Source: Sorghum bicolor
Taxonomy: Eukaryota; Streptophyta; Magnoliopsida; Poales; Poaceae
Direction of reading: 5' to 3'
Assembly (NCBI RefSeq): GCF_000003195.3
Contig: NC_012878.2
Span: 58,652,629-58,716,628, forward strand
DNA length: 64,000 nucleotides
The notes beneath the pieces were generated by a model that was not told where the DNA came from, searched no databases, and was given only the letters and a program-made list of their open reading frames with translations. Below are positions 28,184-39,305 of this stretch, in pieces. Within the stretch, counting starts at the first letter, position 1. Each line of letters starts with the position of its first letter. A program made the translations under genes and the position numbers.

Positions 28184-28547
28184 AGTTGGGGTATAGCACC
28201 CTCCTCACCTTACCATCATAGCTGCTTGAAGCTTCAGACGTGGCTGGAGAAGGAGAGAAAAAAAAAAGAAGATTCTGGCATTTGGCGCCAACAGCCTGGC
28301 CATTGCCGTTAACTCAATAGTGACTGTCATATGGCATAGAAGGAAGAAACAAACTTCATCACGCTACTGTACATAAAGGGCAGACAGGTCATTTAGAACA
28401 GCCGTTAGCCACCGTTAGCACCAAAACCTGATGGAATGGATGGAGGGCACGAATAAAGTTTGCGGATGACACAAAAGAGGCGATTAACTTTTTCAGGAAC
28501 ACAATAGCCGACTGCAACTTTCGTAATGGTATGCAGAGAAAAGGCTC
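27116..28547. mobile_element. Pack-MULE carrying an F-box gene fragment
   Basis: The 1,432-bp element is flanked by exact 9-bp duplications AATAATAAT (27107-27115 and 28548-28556). Its ends are inverted repeats of ~107 bp: left 27116-27222 begins GAGAGTTTTCCCTG and continues GCCATTATGAAATTTGCA; right 28440-28547 in reverse complement begins GAGCCTTTTCTCTG and continues ACCATTACGAAAGTTGCA. Both arms finish with a shared block containing AACTTTATT and GTGCCCTCCAT. There is no transposase. The GC-rich interior encodes an F-box-like start (27674-27808). Inverted ends, 9-bp duplication and a captured host gene piece define a Pack-MULE. A 32-base A run lies at 28151-28182. Confidence 0.88.
27674..27808 (+). 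pseudogene. F-box domain fragment inside the Pack-MULE
   Basis: A 44-codon frame starts MASTARARAP and contains LPDEIWEEILLRLDAVADLA followed by RASASC, the first helices of an F-box domain (the SKP1-binding part of an SCF ubiquitin ligase). It hits TGA just after. A second partial copy of the ATCTGGGAGGAGAT core follows at ~27809-27830, then unrelated-looking sequence, so the fragment is broken by an internal duplication or rearrangement. It is a captured, truncated gene piece rather than a working F-box gene. Confidence 0.7.
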
Positions 28548-28556
28548 AATAATAAT

Positions 28557-30811
28557 GTGGGTCGTCGTCGGAGGGTCATGATCTGGGGGGTGACCCAACA
28601 GCCCACTCCATACTCCCGGCCGGTCAGTCTTGATCGTTGTCATGGTCAAACGTAGAAATACATAGGATGGATCGGAACAAACGATGTTGCCGAAAAATAT
28701 CACGAGCATGAGCATGACAGAAATCTGTACTGGGTCCCTAATATCGATGGATTCTATTTTATGGCCAGTTAAAGTTGAAATCCATGGAACGATAGTACAC
28801 ATCAGTTCTTAAATTTGGTTCGGAATCAATTCATGGTGAAGGCTGGCCTATACAAACTATATAAGCGTTTCTGGCCGGAACGGTTCTAGGATGTGATTTC
28901 CTTGTAACCCAACAAGCCCTTAAGGATCGGATGTTGTTTAGGTATTCAAACTTCTAAAATGTAAGTTATCATATACTGCACTTTAGAAGTTTGGGAACTT
29001 AGATGTCATTCGATATCATACGACTTTAGAGACTATTTTGATGAATTTTACTCGGTAAAGGCTGGAGCTTCCAAAATTTGCATGCATTAATTAATTTCAG
29101 CATAGGAGTATACTCCTTGCGTAATCTAATTAAAAGATTGGTTGGCTCGGTCGTATCTTTTTTATTGCACACAGCGACGGAGCCAACTGGTGGGGCTCTA
29201 GCCCCCCTATAGCCGTAGAACCCACAGAGCCTTTCCTTAGCTCTTTTCTATAAATTTTTGTCAATGATATACTTTAAGAATGAGCTGAAGTTGTCTTAAA
29301 GTATTAGAAGTCCCTCATAAATATTTTTGTAGATTCGTCCTTATTGCACTACATGTACATTTGCCGACAAGAAGATTTATTAGCTAGCTAACAATAGGAC
29401 GTCGCTAGCTACTACTAGTGGTCCTAGCTTGCTAGGTCCAACAAGTTAAATCGTTGACGAGCTATTTTCTAAGTCTTCTTGGAAGAAACTTCTTCCCCCA
29501 TTCTACTGAAGTCTCGCGAGAGCACTATAGAAATAGCTAGCGTATGCGTGCTTGTACAATCTCGTCAAGCAAGAAGGGCTAACTAGTGTGGCAAGCACTT
29601 TGGAGAGCAACTCGCCCTATCTTGCCTGTTTTAAGTTCTGCGTGAAGCACGTAAGTGACTGATTATTTTATTTGTTGTTTTCACTTGTACATGTTGATCA
29701 TCAAAAGGTATTTGTTATTTCATATGACTAAGAACTAATAGCTAGGTCCTTTCATATATGAAATCCGATGTCATACGTTGTAAGAGTTGGTTGTTTATAT
29801 CGTGGAAAAAAGTGTTGATCAATGCAAACTCCGTATACAAACTGGTTCCAAAGAATACAAAACTCTACGTTGCGTCCCCCCTCCCCCTCCTCTTGTGTCG
29901 CTCCTACATCCACGGACTTAGGGAACAAGTAAAATTTACCCCTTGCTTTGCTGTTGTGGGACCACACAATTCGTATTAAGATTTGTGTGCACATATTGTC
30001 TCTCTTCTGCTGTTTATATGAATTTTAGTGTGAATCTTATAGTCCACAATTTCAGAGCATGTGCTCTTAGGGGAAAATTATCTTTCGGACTTTGGTCAAC
30101 GTGCTTCTCTACATCTGACGGGACAGGGAACGAACGTGTAGATTTAGTTGTCGCCTACGCCTACCACGTTATGGGTGTTGCATACGTACTGTAGAGACCA
30201 GCCAACACAATCGCTGTCGACTAAAGAACTCCATCGAAACCCAACGGCTATGAACTGTGATCTCCACTAGAATGCAGAGAGCGAGGGCTGGCAAGATGGA
30301 TTCTCATTAACTCGTGCTCAACACACGGTTTAGAATCCTATATATTACACGCGCGCGTTCCCTTCGTTCGTTAAAAAAAAAAAAAAGGAGAAGTTCCGCC
30401 TACTTTAGTTTTGTATCGTCATTCCTATATAACCAAAGCGACCAATTAATGATATCTTCTCCCAACAGGGGACTAGTGGCTTGAAGTCCTTATATTACTT
30501 AAACGCCGTAAGGCGTAAACAACTTCCGAACATATAGATACACAAGGTTAAGAAATTAAGGCCGGCCGGACTGTATAACATATATAGCTGCCTGCACAAG
30601 CACAACAGCCCAGACGTACTGCACAAGCAAAAAATCAACCCTCGAAAAACATATGCTTAATTAAGTAAGTAGTATTTTAAAAGAAGTATTAACAGATAAA
30701 TTTTGTACACAGAATGCAACTAATAATCAAATCAAAAGTTGAGGGATCAGACACACAGCTAGCTGACATGTCATGTGTCATATGTGTGCGTTACACACAG
30801 CTGGTGTAGTG
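28557..30811. other. Intergenic, no gene seen
   Basis: Open frames at 28389-28802 and 29752-30194 show no recognised domain and ordinary composition. The stretch 29160-29340 (GACGGAGCCAACTGGTGGGG, then a run of C) has the look of transposon debris. A tract of A lies at 30374-30387. Confidence 0.3.
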
Positions 30812-31957
30812 ATGCCGGTGGTATGGAGTCCGCTGGCGTTGGTGGGGGCGCTGCTCACCTTGTCGAACAATGTGATGCAACTCGCTGAATCAGCTAAGGC
30901 GAAGCGCTACAGGAAGAACTGCCACCTCCTCCAGGACCGCGTGCGGCTGATCGCCAACCACCTGCGGGAGCTGCAGCAGGGCACGTCGGAGTCGGACCCC
31001 TCTCCGGCGACGCAAGACACGATGAAGTGCCTGGAGGACGTGCTCCGCCGCGCGCAGGAGCTCGTCCAGTCCTGCCAGCGCAAGAAGAGGGCGTTCGACT
31101 TCCTGAGGGCACACAAGAAGACGGGCGAGTTCGCCTTCGTTGGCAAGCGCATCTCCAACATCATGGAGAGCTTCCACATGGCGAACCGGAGCCTCATCCA
31201 GGGCCTCTACAGCGACCGCATCTTCATGGTGCTGCTAAAGACGCTGCTCCAAGATCACGATGGCATCCGCGTGCTACAGGTAGCTAGAGATCGAGCTGCT
31301 GCTATGGTGCTCCGATCCTCGCCTCCAGCTCCAGCTGATGATTTATTGTTGTTCCAATTCCAATTCCAATTCCAATTCCAACCAACTTTATTTGATCAGA
31401 ACAACAGGAGGCGGCTGGAGATCGCCGTTAGCGGATTGACGTACAGCAACAATAACATGTCGCCGGAGAAGAAAGAGATACTGAACTTCGTCGAGGAGGC
31501 GCTGGGACCAGGCTGGCGCCAAAGGTACGCGGCGAAGCCGGCGAGCTACAACGAGGGGGTTCAGCAGGTCGCCAACATCGCCAAGGACATCGTGCTCAAG
31601 GTGGAGGCGGAGAGCCACAGCAAGGCGGAGGTGGAGCGGGTGGCCCAGCTCGCGCGGCAGGTGCTCTACTTCCTGCCCCACCTGCAGACACCCCAGCTGG
31701 CGCAGCACCCGGAAACGCCAGGGCTGTTGCACAGCCTGTGGGTGGACCTCGAGGCCGCGCACGAGACCATCGTCTTCGGCGGCGGCGGCGGCCCACTCCA
31801 GTGCGGCGGCCGCGGCGCGGCCGTCATGACCGGCAGCTTGAGCTTCTCCAGCGAGCACGCCAAGAAGATATGCAGGATTGGGAACAGCGTCGAGCGGGTG
31901 TATCAGAGCCTCACGTTCATTGCCATGCATCAGATCCTCCAGAACAATGCCTGCTAG
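30812..31957 (+). CDS. Protein with MCA/MLKL-like N-terminal helical domain
   Basis: Read through without splicing, the frame encodes 381 residues. The N-terminal ~150 residues are predicted all-helical: NVMQLAESAKAKRYRKNCHL, LQDRVRLIANHLRELQ, CLEDVLRRAQELVQSCQRKK and ISNIMESFHMANRSLIQGLY. This pattern (RKNCxxLxxRVxxI ... ALxxAxxLVxSCxxK) matches the N-terminal domain shared by plant MCA channel-associated proteins and MLKL-type four-helix bundles. The C-terminal half is also helical (EILNFVEEALG, VANIAKDIVLKVEAE), with no kinase motif seen. Bases 31280-31399 have intron signals (CTACAG|GTAGCTAG to TTTGATCAG|AACAAC) yet are 120 bases with no stop, so the spliced form is 341 residues. Start 30812 is chosen over 30773 as it begins the hydrophobic PVVWSPLALVGALL. 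Role unknown; a signalling or immunity function is only inference. Confidence 0.75.
   Translation: MPVVWSPLALVGALLTLSNNVMQLAESAKAKRYRKNCHLLQDRVRLIANHLRELQQGTSESDPSPATQDTMKCLEDVLRRAQELVQSCQRKKRAFDFLRAHKKTGEFAFVGKRISNIMESFHMANRSLIQGLYSDRIFMVLLKTLLQDHDGIRVLQVARDRAAAMVLRSSPPAPADDLLLFQFQFQFQFQPTLFDQNNRRRLEIAVSGLTYSNNNMSPEKKEILNFVEEALGPGWRQRYAAKPASYNEGVQQVANIAKDIVLKVEAESHSKAEVERVAQLARQVLYFLPHLQTPQLAQHPETPGLLHSLWVDLEAAHETIVFGGGGGPLQCGGRGAAVMTGSLSFSSEHAKKICRIGNSVERVYQSLTFIAMHQILQNNAC
31280..31399 (+). other. In-frame (exitron-like) intron candidate
   Basis: 120 bases bounded by GT and AG with a pyrimidine-rich 3' end, containing five TTCCAA units (31355-31384). Length is divisible by three with no in-frame stop, so retention adds 40 residues including an FQFQFQFQFQ run. 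The flanking protein reads more naturally across the splice. Confidence 0.6.
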
Positions 31958-32010
31958 CTAGCTCCATCTTCCCAATTTTTCATTGATGCCTCCCTTTACC
32001 TCGCTGTCTG

Positions 32011-32046
<36 letters not shown>
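32011..32046. repeat. TCTA microsatellite in the 3' flank of the MCA-like gene
   Basis: Nine consecutive TCTA units, about 55 bases after the stop codon, so probably in the 3' UTR. Confidence 0.9.
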
Positions 32047-32510
32047 CTCTTGTAATATAATGTATTTTAGCAATTTTCAAACAGACTAAAAGAGAATATA
32101 GAAGACATATATGCCCTCATTTTATTTCCTAATTAGACGTTATCATCAATGTGATTAATAATGATTAGTTGATAAATGGAAAGTATTTAATGTAAAACCG
32201 ATTTTTGTCCCCTAGAATACATTATATTTGAGAGTAAATTATGAATGCTAGATGCATTGTATTATACTCCCTATGTCCTGTAATATAGTGCACTCTAAGA
32301 ATTTTAAGATAAATTAAAAGAGAACATAAAAGATGCATGTATCTCTATTTTATTTTCTAATTATACGCCATCATCAACGTGATTAATTATGATGGGTTGA
32401 TAAATAGAAAGTATTTAATGTAGAATTGGATTTTGTCCTCTCTAGAATACATTATATTTGAGAATAATGTTTCTATGTTAGAATACAATGTATTACACGA
32501 CGAAGGGAGT
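32047..32510. mobile_element. Tandem pair of Stowaway-like MITEs
   Basis: Two ~230-bp related copies lie head to tail. Both contain TGTAATATA, AATAAAAG-like AAAAGAGAA, a TTATTTTCTAATTA-type stretch, GTGATTAAT and AGAATACATTATATTTGAGA. The second is bounded by ACTCCCTATGTCC (near 32266) and GAAGGGAGTA (32502). They match each other base for base over most of their length. Confidence 0.7.
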
Positions 32511-32534
32511 AGGATGGAGGGATATCTATCTATG

Positions 32535-32812
32535 TACTCTCTTTATTATGTACTCTTTTATCTCAAAACAGAAGTCGGTCTCGTTTTCTGAGAAGTCAAC
32601 TTTTAAAAAAAACTTTGACCAATTATATATTAAAGGATATTAATATTTATTATACATAGTTAGTATCATTGGATAGATTGTTAAATATATTTCATAATAA
32701 AATTATTTAGAGATTTACATATTGCATATATTTTCTACAAACCTAATCTAGTTGAAAAAATTTGATCTATACATATTTTATAACAATTTTCTTTTGTAGA
32801 ACGGAGAGAGTA
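32535..32812. mobile_element. Degenerate Stowaway-like MITE
   Basis: AT-rich element with TATGTACTCTTTTATCTC at one end and GTAGAACGGAGAGAGTAT at the other, sharing interior phrases (TTGACCAATTATATATTA, ATTGGATAGATT) with other grass Stowaway-like elements. Ends are diverged. Confidence 0.5.
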
Positions 32813-33640
32813 TATCTATCTATCATGATTTCCATTATCCCACACAAATATATACATGTGTTTTTCTTTTGATTGCTATGTGTGGTATAGATCTTTTTTT
32901 TTCAATCGTTGTGGTACAAATTTCGAATGAGCTAATAAATAAATCCCCAGCCAAACTAGCACCAACAGAACAAATGCATTCACATAAAAATGGTGGCTTT
33001 TTATATAGTTGTACTAATGTCACGATATTACATAGCTAGTTGACGTAGTCGAGGTGGTTATTGTCTCAAAAAAACATAAATTAATCGGTGGCGAAGCCAT
33101 AATTTAAAAACTAAATATATAGGCTTAAAATATAATTCAGAGTAGTACATTACCGATGATTAAAGTCAGAAAATACTCAAATAACAAATTGTTCAGCTAG
33201 TCAACTCTAAAATTTTGGTCTAAATTGAGTGAAAATGCTGCAGAATGATGTATTATACATATGAGTATATACACATGCATACATAAAGTGTCCCAAATAG
33301 TAATCCGCCCATGAAAATAAAGTATGTAAAAAATCAAGATTTTGTATCATCACAATGTGAAGTGCTTGAAATAATAAAAACTTTCTTTATTATTAAAAAA
33401 AAGCATATGTGAAAAATTCACGGTCCCACGTCTCCAAAAATCGAAAACCACATATCTATGACAAATTCATATATAATGTGTAAATCTCGATGCAAATCAT
33501 GGTACATTTGTTAAGGGGGGATTTCAATTGTTACACCCAAGTCATCTATATGCTACATCTGCTACCAATATCCACCACCGCTCCCACTCACGACCACGTA
33601 GATGGAATGCTAACATTTTTTGGACAATATATATCTTTTA
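32813..33640. other. AT-rich intergenic sequence
   Basis: No gene or clear repeat structure is visible; only short frames without domain character. Confidence 0.3.
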
Positions 33641-33883
33641 GGCCTTGTTTAGTTCCCAAAAAATTTTGCAAAATTTTTCAGGTTCTCTGTCACATCAAAT
33701 CTTTAGACGTATGCATGGAGTATTAAATATAGACGAAAATAAAAACTAATTGTACAGTTTGGTCGAAATTGACAAGACGAATCTTTTGAGCCTAGTTATT
33801 CTATGATTGGACAATATTTGTCAAATACAAACAAAAGTACTACAGTGTTGAATTCCCAAAAAATTTTGGAACTAAACAAGGCC
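33641..33883 (+). mobile_element. MITE, GGCCTTGTTTAG family, copy 4
   Basis: Intact ~243-bp element, ends GGCCTTGTTTAGTTCCCAAA and TTTGGAACTAAACAAGGCC, flanked by TTA on both sides. This TTA target duplication is the classic PIF/Harbinger (Tourist) site. Confidence 0.92.
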
Positions 33884-34139
33884 TTAGTGTCTAACACATT
33901 TAGCAGTCATCATTTGTCTTTTTCGTCTCTTGCTGTGTTTTCTCTTCCTATTTAGTCGTGTTGTGTGTGAATTTTCTATTTTTAAATGAAAAAAACATGC
34001 TCAACACATTCACAAGAAAAAAACTTTCTATTTTAATTACTTGTTTCTCGTAGAGGCATGCGGGTGGCAACAAGCGAATTTCACTCGTGAATTGGGTGAC
34101 ATTTGCTTTGATTCAACCACTTTGTATATTGACAGACAT

Positions 34140-34570
34140 TCTTTTCTTTTGAAAGATCCGGTTGCCCGGATTAATAGTAATATTAATAAGTGAGAAATAC
34201 AGAGAGTCAGAACATATCCTTACAAGCGCGAGGCGCGCTAGCACACGTACAGACTGCCATAGGGGTTATAGGGATATAAAGTTATTAAGTACTCGCTGAA
34301 TGATGGGCTACCATAAGGGGCTTAAGGACACCCCCCCCCCCCCCCCCCCCCCCCTCTAGTTGAACACCAATCTGAGCAGGTGTCGTTGATATCTGTTTCA
34401 AGATGCACCAAAGCTTCAAAATTGCCAGGGTGTGTGTGCTGTCTTGGAGCCCGCTCGTGTCAGAACCAGAAACCATTCTAGTGGCTCCATGTTGCGATTC
34501 GTTCCCAGATAGCATGGGAGAAGGGACATTCGATGAAGAGATGTGTAGAAGTTTCTAGGGTCCTTACACA
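34140..34570 (-). mobile_element. LINE retrotransposon remnant (zf-RVT region)
   Basis: On the minus strand, 34490-34560 reads STHLFIECPFSHAIWERIA, the cysteine/histidine motif found just after the reverse transcriptase of plant LINEs. A following segment resembles the TrpxxW-type tail. The frame is broken and a 24-base C run (34331-34354) interrupts it. The upstream reverse transcriptase core is absent, so this is a dead 3' fragment. Confidence 0.65.
34331..34354. repeat. Poly-C/poly-G homopolymer, 24 bases
   Basis: An uninterrupted run of 24 C on the + strand inside the LINE remnant. Its exact length should be treated with caution, as such runs are assembly-prone. Confidence 0.9.
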
Positions 34571-34661
34571 TAGTGACAACACTACACATGATGGATCAAA
34601 GTAAAATTTACAACATCTACTCTACTATGGGGTTTCTTTTGGGTATCTACACTGGTCTGAG

Positions 34662-37600
34662 TTATATGCTAGCTGGACTGTTCTCCAACTTGCGCTTTTT
34701 CCTGCGAGACAAACATAATATACCTTACATGTTAGAACATAGTAGAAAGAAATACTATACCCAACTAGCTGGAACGAATAGCAAGGATTTCTAGCCTAGT
34801 CAGGACACCCACCTTCTCTGAAAATGGTTCTGCATCGGCTTAACAATATCGCTATTGTGCTTGCTGCCTCTCTCTCCCTCCTCTTGATGATCATGCTCAA
34901 GTGAACCATTTGTTGGACAATCTGGAGACTGAGCACGGGAGAGGACACAACAGAGAGCAAGATGTCAGTTCGATATAACTCATGTAACACCAATTATGCT
35001 TTTTTATGTGTCCCACTATTTTTATCCAGATGGAGTGGATGGAAAGTGAGGGTTCAGGCATGTTTCAGGCTGATTTGACAGACATCAGAAGCATGTTAAT
35101 GGTAACTAACAGAAAGGATTTGAAACTTACAGTTCTCATGTTTTGATGGCAAGATAAATCTTTGCCTGCGGCCGGTCCTCTCACTTCCTCATGGGTCTGA
35201 AGAATCGAGTTGTCTTCAGCAACTGGACAAATTTTACAGAGCTGGAAGAACAGATTAACTGGATCAGGTAAGTAGAAGCATTAATGTGACCAGGCATGTG
35301 AAAGCAATGGGTTTACTAATAACATTTAAGCACTAAGCAAGGTATAGTCAGCGTCTCTAATGTGCATCACACGCTAAATTTGGATTACCTGCTTGATAAT
35401 TCGGTCTATCACCTCATTCAGAGTAAAAAGTACATAGGATCTCGGCCCAAGGATTGTCAGGCAGTACTTCTCAAAATTGGAACTGTTAGTAGAGCCCATT
35501 ATTAGGTTAAAGAGCTCCTCCTTAAACCTACAGCAATCAATGGAAAAAGAAAAGTGAAGTTAGAACCAACTCTTACATTACAAGCCATGAATAATTATGC
35601 TCAGATGCATACGGTAATAATACTGGACATTACCCTGCAAATAAATCACAGGTGTGTGAACCTCTCTTGGAAGCTTCTGCCGAAAGATTCTTTGCTACTA
35701 CTAGCCTCTCATACAAAATCTGTCATACAGGAATACTAAATTAATTGTAGTTCCAACAATTATAAAGGCTGGACAGTTTTGTCCAACACAAAATATAGTG
35801 CTGCAGAGTGCAGATTTCTTTCAGCACAATCTTTATTCCTTCATAACATAGACACTAGTATTGGCATTGAACTTGCCAACACAAATAAATCATTGTCCAT
35901 TTAACAAGGTAAAGGCTGAAATACCTGGTGAAGCCTTAAGAGCACAACCAGAGAACAACAAGGTATGCTGCCTTTCACATCATGCAGTTCAGCTGTTATT
36001 TTGGAATATGCTGAACTGCCCATTTCAATGTCGTAGCCTTCTCTAGATTCATAATGCACTTCAGATTTATTACTGTGGTCACAATTACTATGGCCTGGCC
36101 CTGGGCACTGAGAACTCAACCCAGCCCCACTGGGAGCAGCAACATCACAACTTGCTGCTCCGTTCCCATGTCCAAGCATGGATCCAAACTGGATGTTTCC
36201 TACATCAGGTATGAACTCACCATCCTCAATCTCAGTCTGACAAGCGTCAGGTATAGAAGCAGACTTATTGGACGTATTTAAAAGATATCCACCTCTCTGA
36301 AATCAAAAGTGACAGAAACCAGATTATCTTTACTCCATTAGCGCAGTGAAGTGTCCCTATGGGGTAAAAATTCGTTCTGCGTGTTTGAATTCAAATGAAT
36401 CTGAAAGAGCATAGTATTATATATACATGCACATACCTTTGAAGATAAAGAATAATTATTAGCGAGCGAAGAGTCAGGGATACTCCTGAGAAAAGTTTTG
36501 CTGAGACCACAATGTTCACAAGCTTCTTTTGGAGCTACAGTGCCATTCAATTCTTGTAGTTGACAACTAATAGAAACAAATGGCTGAACTAATGTTGTCC
36601 AAATCATCATCAGCTTCTGTTCAGAAGGACAACTTTTGCATGCATAACGAACCATCTTGTCTATGTCCTTGTGGATATGAAGATTAATATCTTTAAATAC
36701 ATTTTCCGATATCAAAGTTGATTGATTGTTGCAAGCAGAGAGATGTTTATCCCCATTGTTCAGCCTTGCCATGTTGATTTCTCTAGCTTCAGCAAGCAAT
36801 GCTGCAATTGAAATGCAGATGAGAACATTGAATATTAAAAATATGTAAAACTTTGATGGCTCAATGCAACTCAGATTCAGCATAACGTAATTACTAATCA
36901 TATGTATCTTGTTGAGTTGTTGGACATTGACAATACCTTTTGGGCTCATCCTCCTTTTGTCCAATTGTTTGAAGGAAGAGCTGCGATGATCAAGTGCTCT
37001 GTAGTAATTATTGGCAATAATATTTGAGCATATTTTATTCAAAGATGACTGTGCCTCTTTCAGATCTTCTATCTTCTGGTTTAAACGAGACTGTAGAATA
37101 ACAAGAGCCATACTGGTATCAATTTTCTCCGACAGAGCATCAAGCATGTCCAGGCCATGTTCATCATATAATTGTTCAATGCATCTCCTATGTAAGGCTT
37201 TGCACAGAACAAAAACAAAGGAAAATAAACAGCAGTTAGTCAATTTGAAGAAAAAACTTGACTCCAAATATTCTTCATGATATAACACTCTTACGAGTTA
37301 GACGCTCTTGAATTTTCATATCTTTGTCAACATGGTCTTGCAGATTTCTAATAAAGTCAGCAGTTGCGGTGTAGCGTTGCAAAAGCATGTCACTCTCAAA
37401 CCTAATAAGAAAATAACACCATTATGTAAAGAGGGGACATCATAAGACCATGACCATTCACTATTCCGGTGAGCAAGCAAAATGCCACCTATAAGCACTG
37501 AAGCAGATGAGCAATTGGTTACTTACATGTCATCTTCACATTTGAAAATATTTTCTTCATAGTGATTTTTAGTTCTGAACTTAAAACAGTCCTCCCTCCC

Positions 37601-39305
37601 TGAGGTAGAAGAAACCAACGTGTCATTTAATATGAACTGTCCCAGCTCAGTGCGGTAGCTTGTTTTTAGAGTTAAGCACTGCATTGAGAATGATCAAGTA
37701 AGAATTGGTTGTCAATGGGTTGAAATGCAGAGATGGGAACAGTATGAATCTGTAGGAATTTACATTCTTCGATAATAGGGAGTAGCTAGTAGAGTAGCGT
37801 GTGAACATATCCGGGTTCACTTTTGGGGGTAGTTCATTTTCTCTTGATGGACTCCAGCATGGTAAGGGATCAATCTTGTCTCCATCATTTTCTTCTGCAT
37901 GAAGTGATTCTCCATTACCTATCAGAGATAAGCAAACAGAGTTTCAATGCAATGGGTATGCTTAAAAGTGAATACTACACAAAGCATTAAGTTTCTAGTA
38001 TAACATATGCTTCTATTGACACACTAGAACATATATGTATGTATAGCAGAACTGCCCCCACCTTCAGGAAACACATAAACAGACTCCTCGGAAATATTCA
38101 TTGTGTGATATTAGCATGTCTTATTTATTGTTTTTGTTGGAAATTAGGGATACAAATCAAAATTTTAAGACACGAGAAAACTGGCACACCACTTGTAGAT
38201 GTTTGCAAGAAGTCGGAGATCCACGGAGTACCTGTTGCTTCATTACCATCCAAGCTATGGTTTGCACTATGATTTTCATCTGGAGTAATGCATAAAACCT
38301 GCTGCACAGGAAAATTTATAAATTGATGATATCATCCAAGCTCAGAAGAAAAGCAAAATGATACAATTTGTTAACAAAAAGCAAAAGTTGTATGTTTCTG
38401 TTGGTTGGTGAATAACGCACCAATACATGATGAAAAACCAATCTATGAGCCCTGGGGGCTTCCGATATGAGCCCCATGTGGTCTGGAACACATCACAAAT
38501 AGTGAGAGAGACAATGCATTACCTTGCTAATACTAATATTTGGACTTCTGCAAGGTTGCTCATTGGATAGAGGTGGACGCAAATAAGTTTCAAAGGTTTG
38601 AAATAATTCTGGACAGTGGCGCATATATTTCTTTACCTACAAAGACAAATGGTTGTAAAATGACTGTCAAATTGTTCTCGACAAACCACCAAGAAAAACA
38701 AACACCTTTAGGTAAGTCTCTTGCTCATTGATCTTTTTTGCCATGGACTGAGACAAGGTGCCCAAAAAATCTATGTAATCTTCATTAGATACAAAAGCTG
38801 AATCCTGCAAACACAAAGTAAGCAATTGCGCATCAAGTAAAAACAGCCATGGACACCAAGCCATAATAACTCAAACAAGGAGCAGACGTGTGCATCACCT
38901 TCACTTTGTTCATGTAAGAGAGTGCACGATGTAAAGAAGGGTGGTCATCCTTGGAGGGATCACCCGCTTTGATGAGGTGACGGAAGCCTTCTAGGACACG
39001 AGTTTGGCCAACAAACACTTGAGATAGGATTTCTTCGCATTTTTGCACTGTGATTCCACCTTCAGGATTTGAACTGCAGCAGAAGAGAAGAACATATGTA
39101 ACCAGAAACAAAAAGGTTGGCTCGGGGAGAGCAGGTATACCATACGTCTATACCTTTGTTCAACAATCTCCCGTGCTGCCTTGACGAGCTCCTTGTAAGC
39201 ATTATCGCTCAGTTTGGCCTTAGCAAACATGAGGAACCCCACAACCTCCTGACCATGCCTCTCAAGCAGCCTATTGAGCCGTTCTTCACCACCGGCTTCC
39301 TCCAT
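34662..39305 (-). CDS. SIN3-like transcriptional co-repressor, short form
   Basis: SIN3 proteins scaffold histone-deacetylase complexes in the nucleus. Sixteen exons close in phase to 836 residues: 39154-39305, 38899-39073, 38706-38804, 38523-38636, 38232-38298, 37764-37918, 37527-37678, 37295-37401, 36937-37197, 36437-36801, 35925-36296, 35634-35719, 35389-35527, 35131-35241, 34813-34928, 34662-34701. Two paired-amphipathic-helix-like regions lie N-terminal ([29 protein letters not shown] with [12 protein letters not shown]). The Sin3 HDAC-interaction core follows: [73 protein letters not shown] and [13 protein letters not shown]. The C-terminal domain has [11 protein letters not shown] and [21 protein letters not shown] basic RRKKRK near the C-terminus could be a nuclear signal. 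It is much shorter than usual plant SIN3-like proteins (about 1,300). ATG 39305 was chosen; 39359 is in frame upstream. Confidence 0.88.

Noticed and set aside
27285..28208. 307-codon minus-strand open frame through the Pack-MULE
   Set aside because: Runs through the poly-A tract and GC-rich interior with no domain; the F-box fragment is on the + strand.
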